This document shows positions 1 through 8,509 of a DNA stretch of 64,000 nucleotides, piece after piece. The DNA is taken from contig NZ_JAAOIE010000004.1 of NCBI RefSeq assembly GCF_011326755.1, positions 1 through 64,000 of the forward strand, read 5' to 3'. Made by a program: the position numbers and the translations under genes. The notes under the pieces were generated by a model. That model made no database searches and had not been told where the DNA came from. It was given only the letters and a program-made list of their open reading frames with translations. Position 1 is the stretch's first letter; every line of letters begins with the position of its first letter. The stretch comes from Cochlodiniinecator piscidefendens (GTDB taxonomy: Bacteria; Pseudomonadota; Alphaproteobacteria; Rhodobacterales; Rhodobacteraceae).

Positions 1-1
1 C

Positions 2-115
2 TACGCGATTGAAGCCAACGACGGCTTCACTTTGTCCACCCAAGGCGGCGTGAACCCAGCCGCAGCCGCTATCTTTGCCCAACTCGCGGCAGCTGACAAC
101 GGCGCTGACAAATAA
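2..115 (+). CDS. C-terminal fragment of an unidentified protein (5' end outside window)
   Basis: An open frame enters from the left edge and stops at 113-115, giving 37 residues that end in DNGADK. The fragment is alanine-rich and soluble-looking, with no membrane segment. It is followed within 25 bases by a strong terminator, which supports a real gene end. I do not recognise the family. The end of a periplasmic binding protein or of a metabolic enzyme are both possible, and the preceding sequence would be needed to decide. Confidence 0.6.
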   Translation, partial: YAIEANDGFTLSTQGGVNPAAAAIFAQLAAADNGADK

Positions 116-138
116 ACACAAACAATAACCACTCACGA

Positions 139-168
139 AAAGGCCACCTCAAAGGTGGCCTTTTTTTA
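139..168 (+). terminator. Rho-independent terminator of the upstream gene
   Basis: A perfect 10-bp stem (arms 140-149 and 153-162, AAGGCCACCT / AGGTGGCCTT) with a 3-base loop is followed by a run of T to 167. It lies 25 bases after the stop codon of the partial gene at the window start. It separates that gene from the LacI-type regulator. Confidence 0.93.
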
Positions 169-322
169 TGGAAATAGAGCAACAGATCCCACTCATAAAG
201 ATATGTGACAGATTTCAATCTGTTATTTACATACCTCACACATAAATAAACCTAAGCCTGCCCTTGGAGCATTTTGCATAAATCGTTAACATATTTCGAA
301 GCGACCCAAAAAGGACCTATTC

Positions 323-1351
323 ATGTCCCCTTCTGACGACATACGCCACGCCTTAACACTAAGAGATGTTTCCGAAGCATCCGGGGTCAGTGAAATGACC
401 GTGAGCCGCGTATTACGCAACAAAGGAGACGTTTCCGCAGCAACCCGCGAAAAGGTAAAAGCTGCGGCAAAATCTCTTGGGTATGTACCAAATAAAATCG
501 CAGGCGCTTTGGCCTCCCAACGCGTAAATTTGGTTGCCGTTGTTATTCCTTCAATGTCAAATATGGTTTTTCCTGATGTGATGACAGGCATCAGCGAGGT
601 CTTGGATGAAACGGATTTACAGCCCGTCGTTGGCCTCACGAATTATCTTCCTGAAAAAGAAGAAGCCGTTTTGTACGAGATGCTATCTTGGCGCCCATCA
701 GGGGTGATTGTCGCAGGGCTAGAGCACACAGATGCGGCACGTGCAATGTTGCGAAACTCTGGAATCCCTGTTGTAGAAATCATGGATGTAGATGGCACCC
801 CGATTGACGCAATGGTTGGAATTTCCCACCGTCGGGCTGGTCGTAAAATGGCCAACGCTATCGCCAAAGCTGGATATAAAAACATCGGTTTTCTGGGAAC
901 AAAAATGCCGCTGGATCACCGCGCACGCAAGCGGTTCGAGGGATTTACCGAAGCACTTGCAAAACACGGCCTCGAAGTGGCGGATCAGGAGTTTTATTCC
1001 GGCGGCTCGGCCTTAGCCAAAGGCCGCGAAATGACAAAAGCGATGTTAGAACGCAGTCCTGAATTAGATTTTCTTTACTTTTCGAACGACATGATTGGTG
1101 CCGGTGGCCTTCTTTATTGCCTCGAACAGGGTATCGATGTACCCGGCCAAATCGGTCTGGCGGGTTTTAACGGGGTCGAACTGTTGGACGGTTTGCCACA
1201 GCGCCTCGCGACAATGGATGCCGGACGCATAGAAACGGGACGCGCTGCGGCGCAAATCATTGCCCACAAAGCGGCAGGAAACACGGATGAAATTGAAACA
1301 CGTGTTGAATTTTCCCCAAAACTTCAGCGCGGCGAAACGTTGAAGCGTTAA
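323..1351 (+). CDS. LacI/GntR-type transcriptional regulator
   Basis: A 342-residue DNA-binding regulator of the LacI family. The helix-turn-helix occupies residues 11-33 (LRDVSEASGVSEMTVSRVL), followed by the hinge helix around residues 55-68 and a periplasmic-binding-protein-like sensor domain to the end. Length is normal for the family. The ATG is preceded by AAAAGGA at good spacing. The sensor half resembles gluconate-type (GntR) members, but the ligand cannot be read from sequence. It converges on paaX with a 4-base overlap at the stops, so it faces the paa/TRAP operon without being part of it. Its target may be the gene to the left, a TRAP or sugar uptake gene, or something elsewhere. 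Confidence 0.9.
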   Translation: MSPSDDIRHALTLRDVSEASGVSEMTVSRVLRNKGDVSAATREKVKAAAKSLGYVPNKIAGALASQRVNLVAVVIPSMSNMVFPDVMTGISEVLDETDLQPVVGLTNYLPEKEEAVLYEMLSWRPSGVIVAGLEHTDAARAMLRNSGIPVVEIMDVDGTPIDAMVGISHRRAGRKMANAIAKAGYKNIGFLGTKMPLDHRARKRFEGFTEALAKHGLEVADQEFYSGGSALAKGREMTKAMLERSPELDFLYFSNDMIGAGGLLYCLEQGIDVPGQIGLAGFNGVELLDGLPQRLATMDAGRIETGRAAAQIIAHKAAGNTDEIETRVEFSPKLQRGETLKR

Positions 1352-2184
1352 GATATTCCTTCGTGCAACTGGCTTAGCTTTGGCTTTTCTAACTGCGCCA
1401 ATAGGTGCACGACTTCAGACCGACAGGCCACCCCACGCCACCCGTTGGGGTGGAACTCTGCAGGCAACTCTATGTGGCGCAATAACACGCGACGCCAATT
1501 GTGCACAATGAGAACCCGCAGCATTGCAACTTCAGCCGGAGAATACCGTGAAGGTGCAATAGAAAGCTGCTGCAAACGCTGCTCCAACATCTTGTAAGAA
1601 TCGCACAACGCGTCTGAAAAGACCGACATCTTCAGCCATTCAGGCACAAATGATACTGCACCCTCTACCACCAACGCATTCCCATCGGCCTGATCGTAAC
1701 GCCCCAATTTGAGGTAACTACCGGGCGCTACAATCAAATACCCCTCACTTCGCCTTAGTTGATCACACTCAGCACGTTTTGACTGCGCCATAGGTTCAGA
1801 AATCAGCAAATGATACTCAGGCGGGAAGGTGATAGCATCGGAGTAAATCCTCGGACTGACTTCGATACTTTGTGCGCGTCCCCAATCGGTTAACGTATAC
1901 CAACTGGTACGCCCTTTTTTTTCGCTTTCGAGCCAACCATCCTTGCGTAACCGATGCAACGCAACCCGCAGCGCTTCGGGCTTAATACTGATTTTTTCAC
2001 AAAGAGCCGTCAGCGCAGCAACGCTAACCCAATCCCCTTTATCCTGTGCCAGATCACCAAACAGCGTCACAATGATTGACCAAGCACGAATATCGGCGTC
2101 CTCGGTCAAAATATTTGCTGCTTTATCAAATTGAGAAAAGGTAATCATGCCAACAGTATACGCCAGCATGTTTTTCTCAGCCAT
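1348..2184 (-). CDS. paaX: PaaX-family transcriptional repressor of phenylacetate catabolism
   Basis: A 278-residue protein with the PaaX layout: an N-terminal winged helix (about residues 40-105, with the basic ALRVALHRLRKDGWL recognition region), a central domain and a C-terminal PaaX-like domain. In known systems PaaX represses paa promoters and is released by phenylacetyl-CoA. It is the last gene of the minus-strand run dctP-dctQ-dctM-P450-paaZ-paaX, 37 bases after paaZ. The first ATG has no clear Shine-Dalgarno; an ATG 12 codons later (position 2148) is an alternative start. The window holds a second candidate paa regulator, a TetR protein at 13195-13791. Confidence 0.88.
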   Translation of the reverse strand: MAEKNMLAYTVGMITFSQFDKAANILTEDADIRAWSIIVTLFGDLAQDKGDWVSVAALTALCEKISIKPEALRVALHRLRKDGWLESEKKGRTSWYTLTDWGRAQSIEVSPRIYSDAITFPPEYHLLISEPMAQSKRAECDQLRRSEGYLIVAPGSYLKLGRYDQADGNALVVEGAVSFVPEWLKMSVFSDALCDSYKMLEQRLQQLSIAPSRYSPAEVAMLRVLIVHNWRRVLLRHIELPAEFHPNGWRGVACRSEVVHLLAQLEKPKLSQLHEGIS

Positions 2185-2221
2185 ACAAAAATGCTATCCT
2201 CTACGCAGCCAGCAAGAGTGA

Positions 2222-4252
2222 TCAATACGCGTTCATGGTCAGCAATTCATATTCTGCAACCAGTTCACTATCCTGATTGGTCAAAGTGACATGCCAACGG
2301 ACTTCACCATATTCATCATTGCGCTTGGTTTTCTTTTTCACTGTCAGGCGCACATTAATACTATCCCCCGCCACGACAGGTTTCATGAACCGCAAGTTAT
2401 CCAATCCGGTGTTCGCCAAAACCGGACCTTCATTTGGTTCGACAAACAATCCTGCCGCAAATGAAAGCAGAAGATACCCATGCGCCACTCGTCCGGGAAA
2501 GAACGGGTTTCGCTCGGCGGCTTCGTCATCCATGTGCGCATAAAATGTATCACCGGTAAATTCGGCGAAGTGTTCAATATCCGCAAGCGACACAACACGC
2601 GGCTCTGTATACAGCGTTTCACCGATGGATAGTTCACCATAGCGCCGCGTGAACGGGTGGGCTGATCCTTTAACTTCCGCAGCACCCGGCACCCATTTTT
2701 GCCCGATCGCAGTCAAAATTTCAGGGCTGCCTTGAATCGCCGTGCGCTGCATATAATGCATGACACCGCGAACGCCGCCCATCTCTTCGCCGCCACCAGC
2801 GCGACCTGGGCCACCATGCACCATATGCGGCAAGGGGGAACCGTGTCCCGTGCTTTCCTTCATACTGTCACGATTGTTAAAATAAAGCCGCCCATGATAC
2901 GCCCCAGCACCTATCGCAACTTCGCGCGCAACCTCAGGATCATAGGTAATAACGGACGCTACAAGGCTGCCCATTCCTTTATTCACCAACTCAATGGCAT
3001 GGGGAATATCGCGATACCCCATAATCGTTGAGACAGGGCCAAAGGCTTCGGTGTCATGGACACGTTTGGCTGTATCTGGGTTTTCGCAGTGAAACAACAT
3101 AGGCGGTAAAAACGCGCCTTGCTCTTTGTCAGCCCCAACAACTTCAAAATTCTCAGGATCACCAAACACCCGTTTTGCCTCAGTCGCCAGCAGCGCAGCC
3201 TTTTCCAGCACATCTTGCTTTTGCCCATTGGACACCAATGCCCCCATCCGCGTATTCTCTTTGCGCGGATCACCAATGGTCACTTTGGCCAAGCGCGCGC
3301 TTAGGGCCTCAGTCACATCTGACACAAGTGTTTCAGGCACAAAAATACGGCGGATAGCTGTACATTTCTGCCCTGCTTTTGTGGTTATCTCCCGACTGAC
3401 CTCTTTAACAAACAAGTCGAACTCCGGAGTTCCAGGAACAGCATCTGGCCCGAGAATAGAGGCGTTCAAACTGTCTTGCTCTGCTACAAACCGAACAGAG
3501 TTTTCCAAAATTACTGGCGCGGATCGTAGTTTCAACGCGGTTTCTGCGGATCCGGTAAAACTAACCACATCCTGCATACCCAAACGGTCCAGCATGTCGC
3601 CCAAACCACCCGATACCAACTGCAACGTCCCATCTGGCAACAAGCCACTGTCGATCATCAACCGGACACATAGCTCTGTAACATAACAGCTGTTTGTCGC
3701 TGGTTTTACGATCGCAGGCACACCCGCCAGCAACGTCGGAGCAAGTTTTTCCAACATTCCCCAAACCGGGAAATTGAACGCATTGATATGAACGGCAACA
3801 CCCTGAAGGGGCGTACAGATGTGCTGACCCAAAAACGTCCCGTTGCGCGACAATTGTTCAACATCACCGTCGAGATATACATGACCGTCAGGCATTTCCC
3901 GGCGCCCTTTGGAGGCGAAAACAAACATTGTTCCAATGCCACCATCAATATCGATTAGATGGTCGCTTTGCGTCGCGCCTGTCTCAAAGCTAAGATCATA
4001 CAGTGCCCGTTTGTTCTGACCCAGATGCGTTGCAATAGCTTTCAGCATTTTCGCACGTTCATGAAAGGTCATCTCGCGCAATGCCGGTCCGCCAACATTA
4101 CGTGCATAATCAAGCATCGCTTGTACGTCCAAGGCATCATTGCCAGCCGTCGCAAACGGTTCTCCGGTGATCGCGCTTGAGATTGTGCGGGCTCCCGCAC
4201 CGGGCGTGACCCATTGGCCAGCCGCAAAGCTGGAGATCTGTAGAATGCTCAT
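2222..4252 (-). CDS. paaZ: PaaZ, bifunctional oxepin-CoA hydrolase / 3-oxo-5,6-dehydrosuberyl-CoA semialdehyde dehydrogenase
   Basis: PaaZ opens the oxepin-CoA ring with its hydratase domain and oxidises the resulting semialdehyde with its aldehyde dehydrogenase domain. The protein has about 676 residues, close to E. coli PaaZ. Residues 1-520 are the aldehyde dehydrogenase, with the catalytic Cys in [10 protein letters not shown] (near 297) and the general-base Glu in RFVAEQDS (near 258). The C-terminal MaoC-type hydratase has its Asp/His pair in [10 protein letters not shown] (about 568-573). GAGGA lies only one base from the first ATG (4258), so the second ATG (4252) is the better start. 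It sits 4-10 bases behind the P450 gene, implying co-translation. Confidence 0.95.
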   Translation of the reverse strand: MSILQISSFAAGQWVTPGAGARTISSAITGEPFATAGNDALDVQAMLDYARNVGGPALREMTFHERAKMLKAIATHLGQNKRALYDLSFETGATQSDHLIDIDGGIGTMFVFASKGRREMPDGHVYLDGDVEQLSRNGTFLGQHICTPLQGVAVHINAFNFPVWGMLEKLAPTLLAGVPAIVKPATNSCYVTELCVRLMIDSGLLPDGTLQLVSGGLGDMLDRLGMQDVVSFTGSAETALKLRSAPVILENSVRFVAEQDSLNASILGPDAVPGTPEFDLFVKEVSREITTKAGQKCTAIRRIFVPETLVSDVTEALSARLAKVTIGDPRKENTRMGALVSNGQKQDVLEKAALLATEAKRVFGDPENFEVVGADKEQGAFLPPMLFHCENPDTAKRVHDTEAFGPVSTIMGYRDIPHAIELVNKGMGSLVASVITYDPEVAREVAIGAGAYHGRLYFNNRDSMKESTGHGSPLPHMVHGGPGRAGGGEEMGGVRGVMHYMQRTAIQGSPEILTAIGQKWVPGAAEVKGSAHPFTRRYGELSIGETLYTEPRVVSLADIEHFAEFTGDTFYAHMDDEAAERNPFFPGRVAHGYLLLSFAAGLFVEPNEGPVLANTGLDNLRFMKPVVAGDSINVRLTVKKKTKRNDEYGEVRWHVTLTNQDSELVAEYELLTMNAY

Positions 4253-4262
4253 ATTCATGTCC

Positions 4263-5462
4263 TCAGGTTAATTGGGCCGGAAGGCGGGCGTAGCCACGAA
4301 ACCGCATACGACCTCCGCGTTCAGCCTCGTCAGTCAGGGTATAATTCGGGTAGCGCTGCAAGAAACGGCCAACCGCAATGCGTCCTTCCATTCGCGCAAG
4401 GGTCAGCCCAACGCAGGTATGCGCCCCACCTGCAAATGCGAGATGCTTATTCGGACGTCGGCCCACATCCAGAATATCGGGGTTTTCGAACCGATTAGGA
4501 TCACGATTGGCAGCCCCGATACAAAGGTGCAGATCTGTACCTGCAGGAATTGTTACACCGTGCAGGGTAATCTCTTCGGTGGTTAAGCGGTTACCAAACT
4601 GATTTGGACTTTCCATCCGTAAAAATTCATCAACAGCCGTTGCGGTCAATTCAGGATTTTCCAATAGGCAGCCGCGTGCAGATGTATCAGCGTGGAGCAA
4701 TGCCAACGCATTGCCAATCAAATTGGTTGTTGTTTCATGCCCTGCGTTCAAGATGAAAATACAGTTTTGATAGAGCTCGGTTTCAGTTAGCGCTTCGCCC
4801 TCGGTTTGCATTAAACGCGTTAGGACATCTGTGTCTGGATCACCGGGGTACACCGCCCGATCATTGATGATGTCGCGCAAGAACACCTTAAAATCTGTTA
4901 CTGCCTGATTGCCGCAGTCCAGTGCTTCTTTCGTTAAACTTGGCTCTAAAGCCCCCAAAATGTCCAATGACCAGTCACGTAGCGGTCCACGTTTTTCCCG
5001 TGGAATGTTCAGCAGATTACCAATGACTTCAATTGGGATGGCCCCGGCGAAAGCTTCGATCAGCTCCACTTCATGCTGATTGGCCATCTCATCCAGCAAA
5101 CCATCAACCAAAGTGATCAACCCCGGTTCCATCTTGGCCAAAGCGCGAGGGTTCATCGCCCCCACCATCACTTTTCGCACACGCGTATGAAGCGGTGGAT
5201 CATTAAAGACCAAAGACGTTGTATGATGTTCGAACAACGGAGATTTTTCACCAAACTTTGGCCCGAATACCGCTTTCTTATCCGAAATAAACCGTTGATG
5301 ATCCCGATAGATCATATCGAGATCATCATACCGAGACACAACATACGACCTATCAGGCTGACGACACATTGGCGCAGCCTCACGCAACCAGCGGTAAGTT
5401 TCATATGGGTTTTCATGAAAACCCTCCGGTGGATTCGAGAGATCAAAATCCATCACGATCAC
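4263..5462 (-). CDS. Cytochrome P450, soluble class I-like
   Basis: A 399-residue soluble bacterial P450. The haem loop FAGGAHTCVG carries the cysteine ligand Cys350. The oxygen-activating I-helix has AGHETT (240-245) and the K-helix ExxR is EFLR (279-282). There is no membrane anchor and no fused reductase, so a separate ferredoxin and reductase are needed; none lies beside it. The second residue of the haem motif is Ala, where Gly is usual. The frame starts with GTG at 5462, overlapping the dctM stop by 4 bases; an in-frame ATG lies three codons later. The location suggests oxidation of an aromatic or arylalkyl compound that feeds phenylacetate degradation. The substrate is inference, and the subfamily cannot be fixed by eye. 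Confidence 0.93.
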   Translation of the reverse strand: MIVMDFDLSNPPEGFHENPYETYRWLREAAPMCRQPDRSYVVSRYDDLDMIYRDHQRFISDKKAVFGPKFGEKSPLFEHHTTSLVFNDPPLHTRVRKVMVGAMNPRALAKMEPGLITLVDGLLDEMANQHEVELIEAFAGAIPIEVIGNLLNIPREKRGPLRDWSLDILGALEPSLTKEALDCGNQAVTDFKVFLRDIINDRAVYPGDPDTDVLTRLMQTEGEALTETELYQNCIFILNAGHETTTNLIGNALALLHADTSARGCLLENPELTATAVDEFLRMESPNQFGNRLTTEEITLHGVTIPAGTDLHLCIGAANRDPNRFENPDILDVGRRPNKHLAFAGGAHTCVGLTLARMEGRIAVGRFLQRYPNYTLTDEAERGGRMRFRGYARLPAQLT

Positions 5463-6796
5463 ATCTGATTAGGCAGAAACAAAACAATCATGGGCAGCAG
5501 CACGATCAATGCCAACCGAATGATATCTGCAATCCAAAATGGTGTGACCCCTTTGAAAATCGTGGCTGTAGTCACATCCCCGACGACCCCCTTTAGGATG
5601 AATACATTCAACCCGACAGGGGGGGTAATTAACGAGATTTCAGTCACAACAACCACAACAATCCCAAACCAAATTGGATCATATCCAAGCGATGTTACGA
5701 GTGGGAAAAAGATAGGAACAGTCAACAATAGCATCGAAAGCGATTCAAAAACGCATCCCAAAATGATGTAAATTCCAAGGATCATCAACATCACGGTAAA
5801 GGGCGCAACATCATATGCTGTCACCATTTCAATAAGCGCCTGCGGTAGCCCCGCGAAGTTCACAAAATTTGAAAAGATATGCGCGCCAATCAATACTGCA
5901 AAGAGAGATGCCGCTGTAAATGCGGTTTCCTTAAGCACATCTAACGTATCTTTTACCGTCAAATTCCCACGGCCTAATGCAATCAAAAAAGCCCCCATAG
6001 CGCCCATACCTGCAGCTTCAGTTGGGGAAAACGTCAGATTGATTGGCTCAAAGTCGAACAGACCATAAAGCCCTCCGATGACCAAGAAAAAGAGCAACAG
6101 CACCGCCCACACCGAACGCAATGCACGCAATCGCTCCGCCCAATCTGTTCGCGCTCCTGCTGGTCCGGCTTCGGGGTTGCGCATCACTGTCCAGCGCACG
6201 GCCAACAGGTAGAATAAGATTCCAATCATTCCCGGGATAACACCCGCGATAAAGAGCTTACCGATCGAAGTTTCTGTGAGCAAACCATAGATCACCAAGA
6301 TCACAGATGGTGGTATTAGGATGCCCAATGTTCCGCCCGCCGCGATAGACGCCGTGGACAATTCATCAGAATAGCCATAGCGGCGCATTTCGGGCATCGC
6401 GACTTTTGACATGGTAGCCGCCGTTGCCAACGATGACCCACAAATCGCAGAGAACCCACCACAGGCCGCGACGGTTGCCATGGCAATACCACCCCGCATG
6501 TGCCCAAGAAACGCGTTGGACACTGCGTATAACTCTTTCGCCAGCCCGCCTTTGTTCACAAACAATCCCATAAGGATAAACAATGGAACAACAGAAAGAC
6601 CGTAGTCTTGGGCTGTGTCGGTTACGGTTTTGCCAACCATCGACATCGCAGCCTTTAGACCTCGTTCATTGAAAATTGACCCGCCCCGCTCATAGGCAAA
6701 CCCCAATGCGCCAACAAACCCCATCGCAAAAACAATAGGCATCCGAAGCAAAACCAAAATCAGAACGGCGGCAAATCCGATAAGTGCAACGGTCAT
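5459..6796 (-). CDS. dctM: TRAP transporter large permease subunit (DctM)
   Basis: A 445-residue, very hydrophobic protein with about a dozen predicted membrane segments, typical of the DctM subunit that forms the ion-coupled transport channel of TRAP systems. Conserved stretches include GLFVNKGG near residue 80, GGTLGILIPPS near residue 155 and ITPPVGLNVF near the C terminus. Its start overlaps the end of dctQ by 4 bases, and its end overlaps the P450 start by 4 bases. Translational coupling across transporter and P450 is therefore likely. Confidence 0.95.
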   Translation of the reverse strand: MTVALIGFAAVLILVLLRMPIVFAMGFVGALGFAYERGGSIFNERGLKAAMSMVGKTVTDTAQDYGLSVVPLFILMGLFVNKGGLAKELYAVSNAFLGHMRGGIAMATVAACGGFSAICGSSLATAATMSKVAMPEMRRYGYSDELSTASIAAGGTLGILIPPSVILVIYGLLTETSIGKLFIAGVIPGMIGILFYLLAVRWTVMRNPEAGPAGARTDWAERLRALRSVWAVLLLFFLVIGGLYGLFDFEPINLTFSPTEAAGMGAMGAFLIALGRGNLTVKDTLDVLKETAFTAASLFAVLIGAHIFSNFVNFAGLPQALIEMVTAYDVAPFTVMLMILGIYIILGCVFESLSMLLLTVPIFFPLVTSLGYDPIWFGIVVVVVTEISLITPPVGLNVFILKGVVGDVTTATIFKGVTPFWIADIIRLALIVLLPMIVLFLPNQM

Positions 6797-7296
6797 TCAG
6801 TAGGCTCCAACATCTTAGGGGCAAAAAGTGTCAACAAACCCGTCGCCACCATGACAACTCCAGTTACGGCAGTCGCAACACCGACAAAGCTTGTAATGAT
6901 CCCCTGCGGGATCGCCAAATATTCAGTCGTTTCACCATGCTGAAACGCCCTGTCAGCCAGCACAAAAATACGCTGGACCGGCCAGTACAACATACCTCCA
7001 CATACCACCAACAGAAGCCCATCACGGATACGAGACAGCCGCAGTGCGTGAAACAGGCTATCGGTCAAATCAACCGCGATGTGTTCTTTGCGCGCAGAAA
7101 TAATAGGCATCACTGCAAACACCATAATTGCCATCAAAATACGGGTTAACTCGGTTGCGGCCTCAATCGGTGCATTGAAAGTTGATCGTAAAATGACATC
7201 ACAAAAGGTCATCACCATCAGGATGAACAAAGATGCAGAAGCCAGTAAAACCGGCAACTCGCTAAATTTTCGGAGAAATGAAATCAAAGCTGTCAT
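6793..7296 (-). CDS. dctQ: TRAP transporter small permease subunit (DctQ)
   Basis: A 167-residue membrane protein with four hydrophobic segments (about residues 16-36, 50-70, 92-112 and 130-158), as expected for DctQ, which pairs with DctM. It lies between dctP (62 bases upstream) and dctM (4-base overlap). The small subunits are poorly conserved, so the call leans on topology and order as well as sequence. Confidence 0.92.
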   Translation of the reverse strand: MTALISFLRKFSELPVLLASASLFILMVMTFCDVILRSTFNAPIEAATELTRILMAIMVFAVMPIISARKEHIAVDLTDSLFHALRLSRIRDGLLLVVCGGMLYWPVQRIFVLADRAFQHGETTEYLAIPQGIITSFVGVATAVTGVVMVATGLLTLFAPKMLEPTE

Positions 7297-7358
7297 GCGA
7301 TGGCACCTTTTGCGTCAATTTGGGCAACGGGCGAAAAACGCCCGTTGCATGTGCCTAG

Positions 7359-8381
7359 TTACTCAGCAGCCATATCGGAAACGATTCCGTCATAAGCGGC
7401 TTGCGCGTCTATGCCAGCGTCCGTGATTTCAGCCAGAACATTGGTGCGTACGGTTTCCGCAATCGCATTAAATGCAGCGAGATCAGCTTCGCTCGCAGCA
7501 ACGATACTGTTGCCCTCAGTCGCCTGTGTCGCTTCGCGTCCGATTGCATCAATTTCATCCCAGATACGACCAAGCTCACGGCTCAACGGCTCACCAAACA
7601 CATTTTCCTCAAGCTGTGCCTGAATGTCTTCGGGAAGATCCGCAAAGGTGTCTTCGTTCATAATGAAAGCAAAGGAACCACGATACAAACCGCCCGGAAC
7701 TTCAAATACATTCTCGGCCACCTCAGTCAGCTTGAACCCAACACGAGATTCAAATGGCATAACAACGCCATCCGCCGCATTCGATGCCAGTGTTTCATAA
7801 ACACGCGGTGCAGGAACTTGGATACCGGTTGCATTCAGCGCCGCGCCAACATCACCGCCAACGCCGCCCGGTACGCGCACCTTTAGACCTGCGATATCTG
7901 CCAATGAACCCACATCAGCAGATGTATGTAACTGGGCAGGACCATGTGTGTGCAACGCAACGACCTTCACGCCATCATGTTCATCAGCCGCAGCGAGATG
8001 GTTTTCATAAGCACGCCAATATGCCACAGACGCTTGCTCGGCCGTACCTTCATAGCCCGGCAATTCGATCAATTTTGTCGTTACAAAACGCCCCGGCTGA
8101 TACCCATGGAAAATGATGGATAAATCCGCCGCACCATCTTGAACGAGATCAATCTGCGCAGGCGGTGGGGCAATACCCAAACGCACTTCTGCAGTGACGC
8201 GACCATCGGTTGCCTCTTCAATCATTTCAACAAAACGCGGCCACATGCGAGCATTTATGCCATGCGTCGGCGGCGCCCAACTTGAAACCGTCAGTGTGTA
8301 TTCTTGCGCTGATGCTGCCGCACCACAAAGCGCCATTGCAGCGCCCGCTAACAGAGTTGAAATCTTTGTAAACTTGGCCAT
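7359..8381 (-). CDS. dctP: TRAP transporter periplasmic substrate-binding protein (DctP)
   Basis: A 340-residue exported protein. Residues 1-25 form a signal peptide ending ASAQ. The mature part has the DctP fold, including the VRVPGG segment that normally supplies the arginine for carboxylate binding. The start has a strong GGAGG. DctP proteins capture organic acids for ion-driven uptake. Linkage to paaZ and the P450 suggests an aromatic or arylalkanoic acid, but the ligand cannot be read from sequence. It is the first gene of the TRAP-P450-paaZ-paaX run. Confidence 0.94.
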   Translation of the reverse strand: MAKFTKISTLLAGAAMALCGAAASAQEYTLTVSSWAPPTHGINARMWPRFVEMIEEATDGRVTAEVRLGIAPPPAQIDLVQDGAADLSIIFHGYQPGRFVTTKLIELPGYEGTAEQASVAYWRAYENHLAAADEHDGVKVVALHTHGPAQLHTSADVGSLADIAGLKVRVPGGVGGDVGAALNATGIQVPAPRVYETLASNAADGVVMPFESRVGFKLTEVAENVFEVPGGLYRGSFAFIMNEDTFADLPEDIQAQLEENVFGEPLSRELGRIWDEIDAIGREATQATEGNSIVAASEADLAAFNAIAETVRTNVLAEITDAGIDAQAAYDGIVSDMAAE

Positions 8382-8496
8382 GTTGTCCTCCCTAGACAGC
8401 CATACGAATTTTTTCGCACCTATTTTTGGGTTTCCCCATCGTTCAAATCGTAATCCCTTGCGAGAAACTCTTATACGATATTCATTTCATTTTCAA

Positions 8497-8509
8497 CGAT
8501 ACGTTATCG
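8497..8509. promoter_or_regulatory. Short inverted repeat upstream of the dctP operon
   Basis: CGATA-CGT-TATCG forms a 5-bp inverted repeat with a 3-base centre. It overlaps the stop codon of the upstream fadJ-like gene and lies about 115 bases before dctP. The 122-base gap downstream is AT-rich and could hold the dctP promoter. The repeat could be a regulator site, but its arms are short and chance cannot be excluded. Confidence 0.25.
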
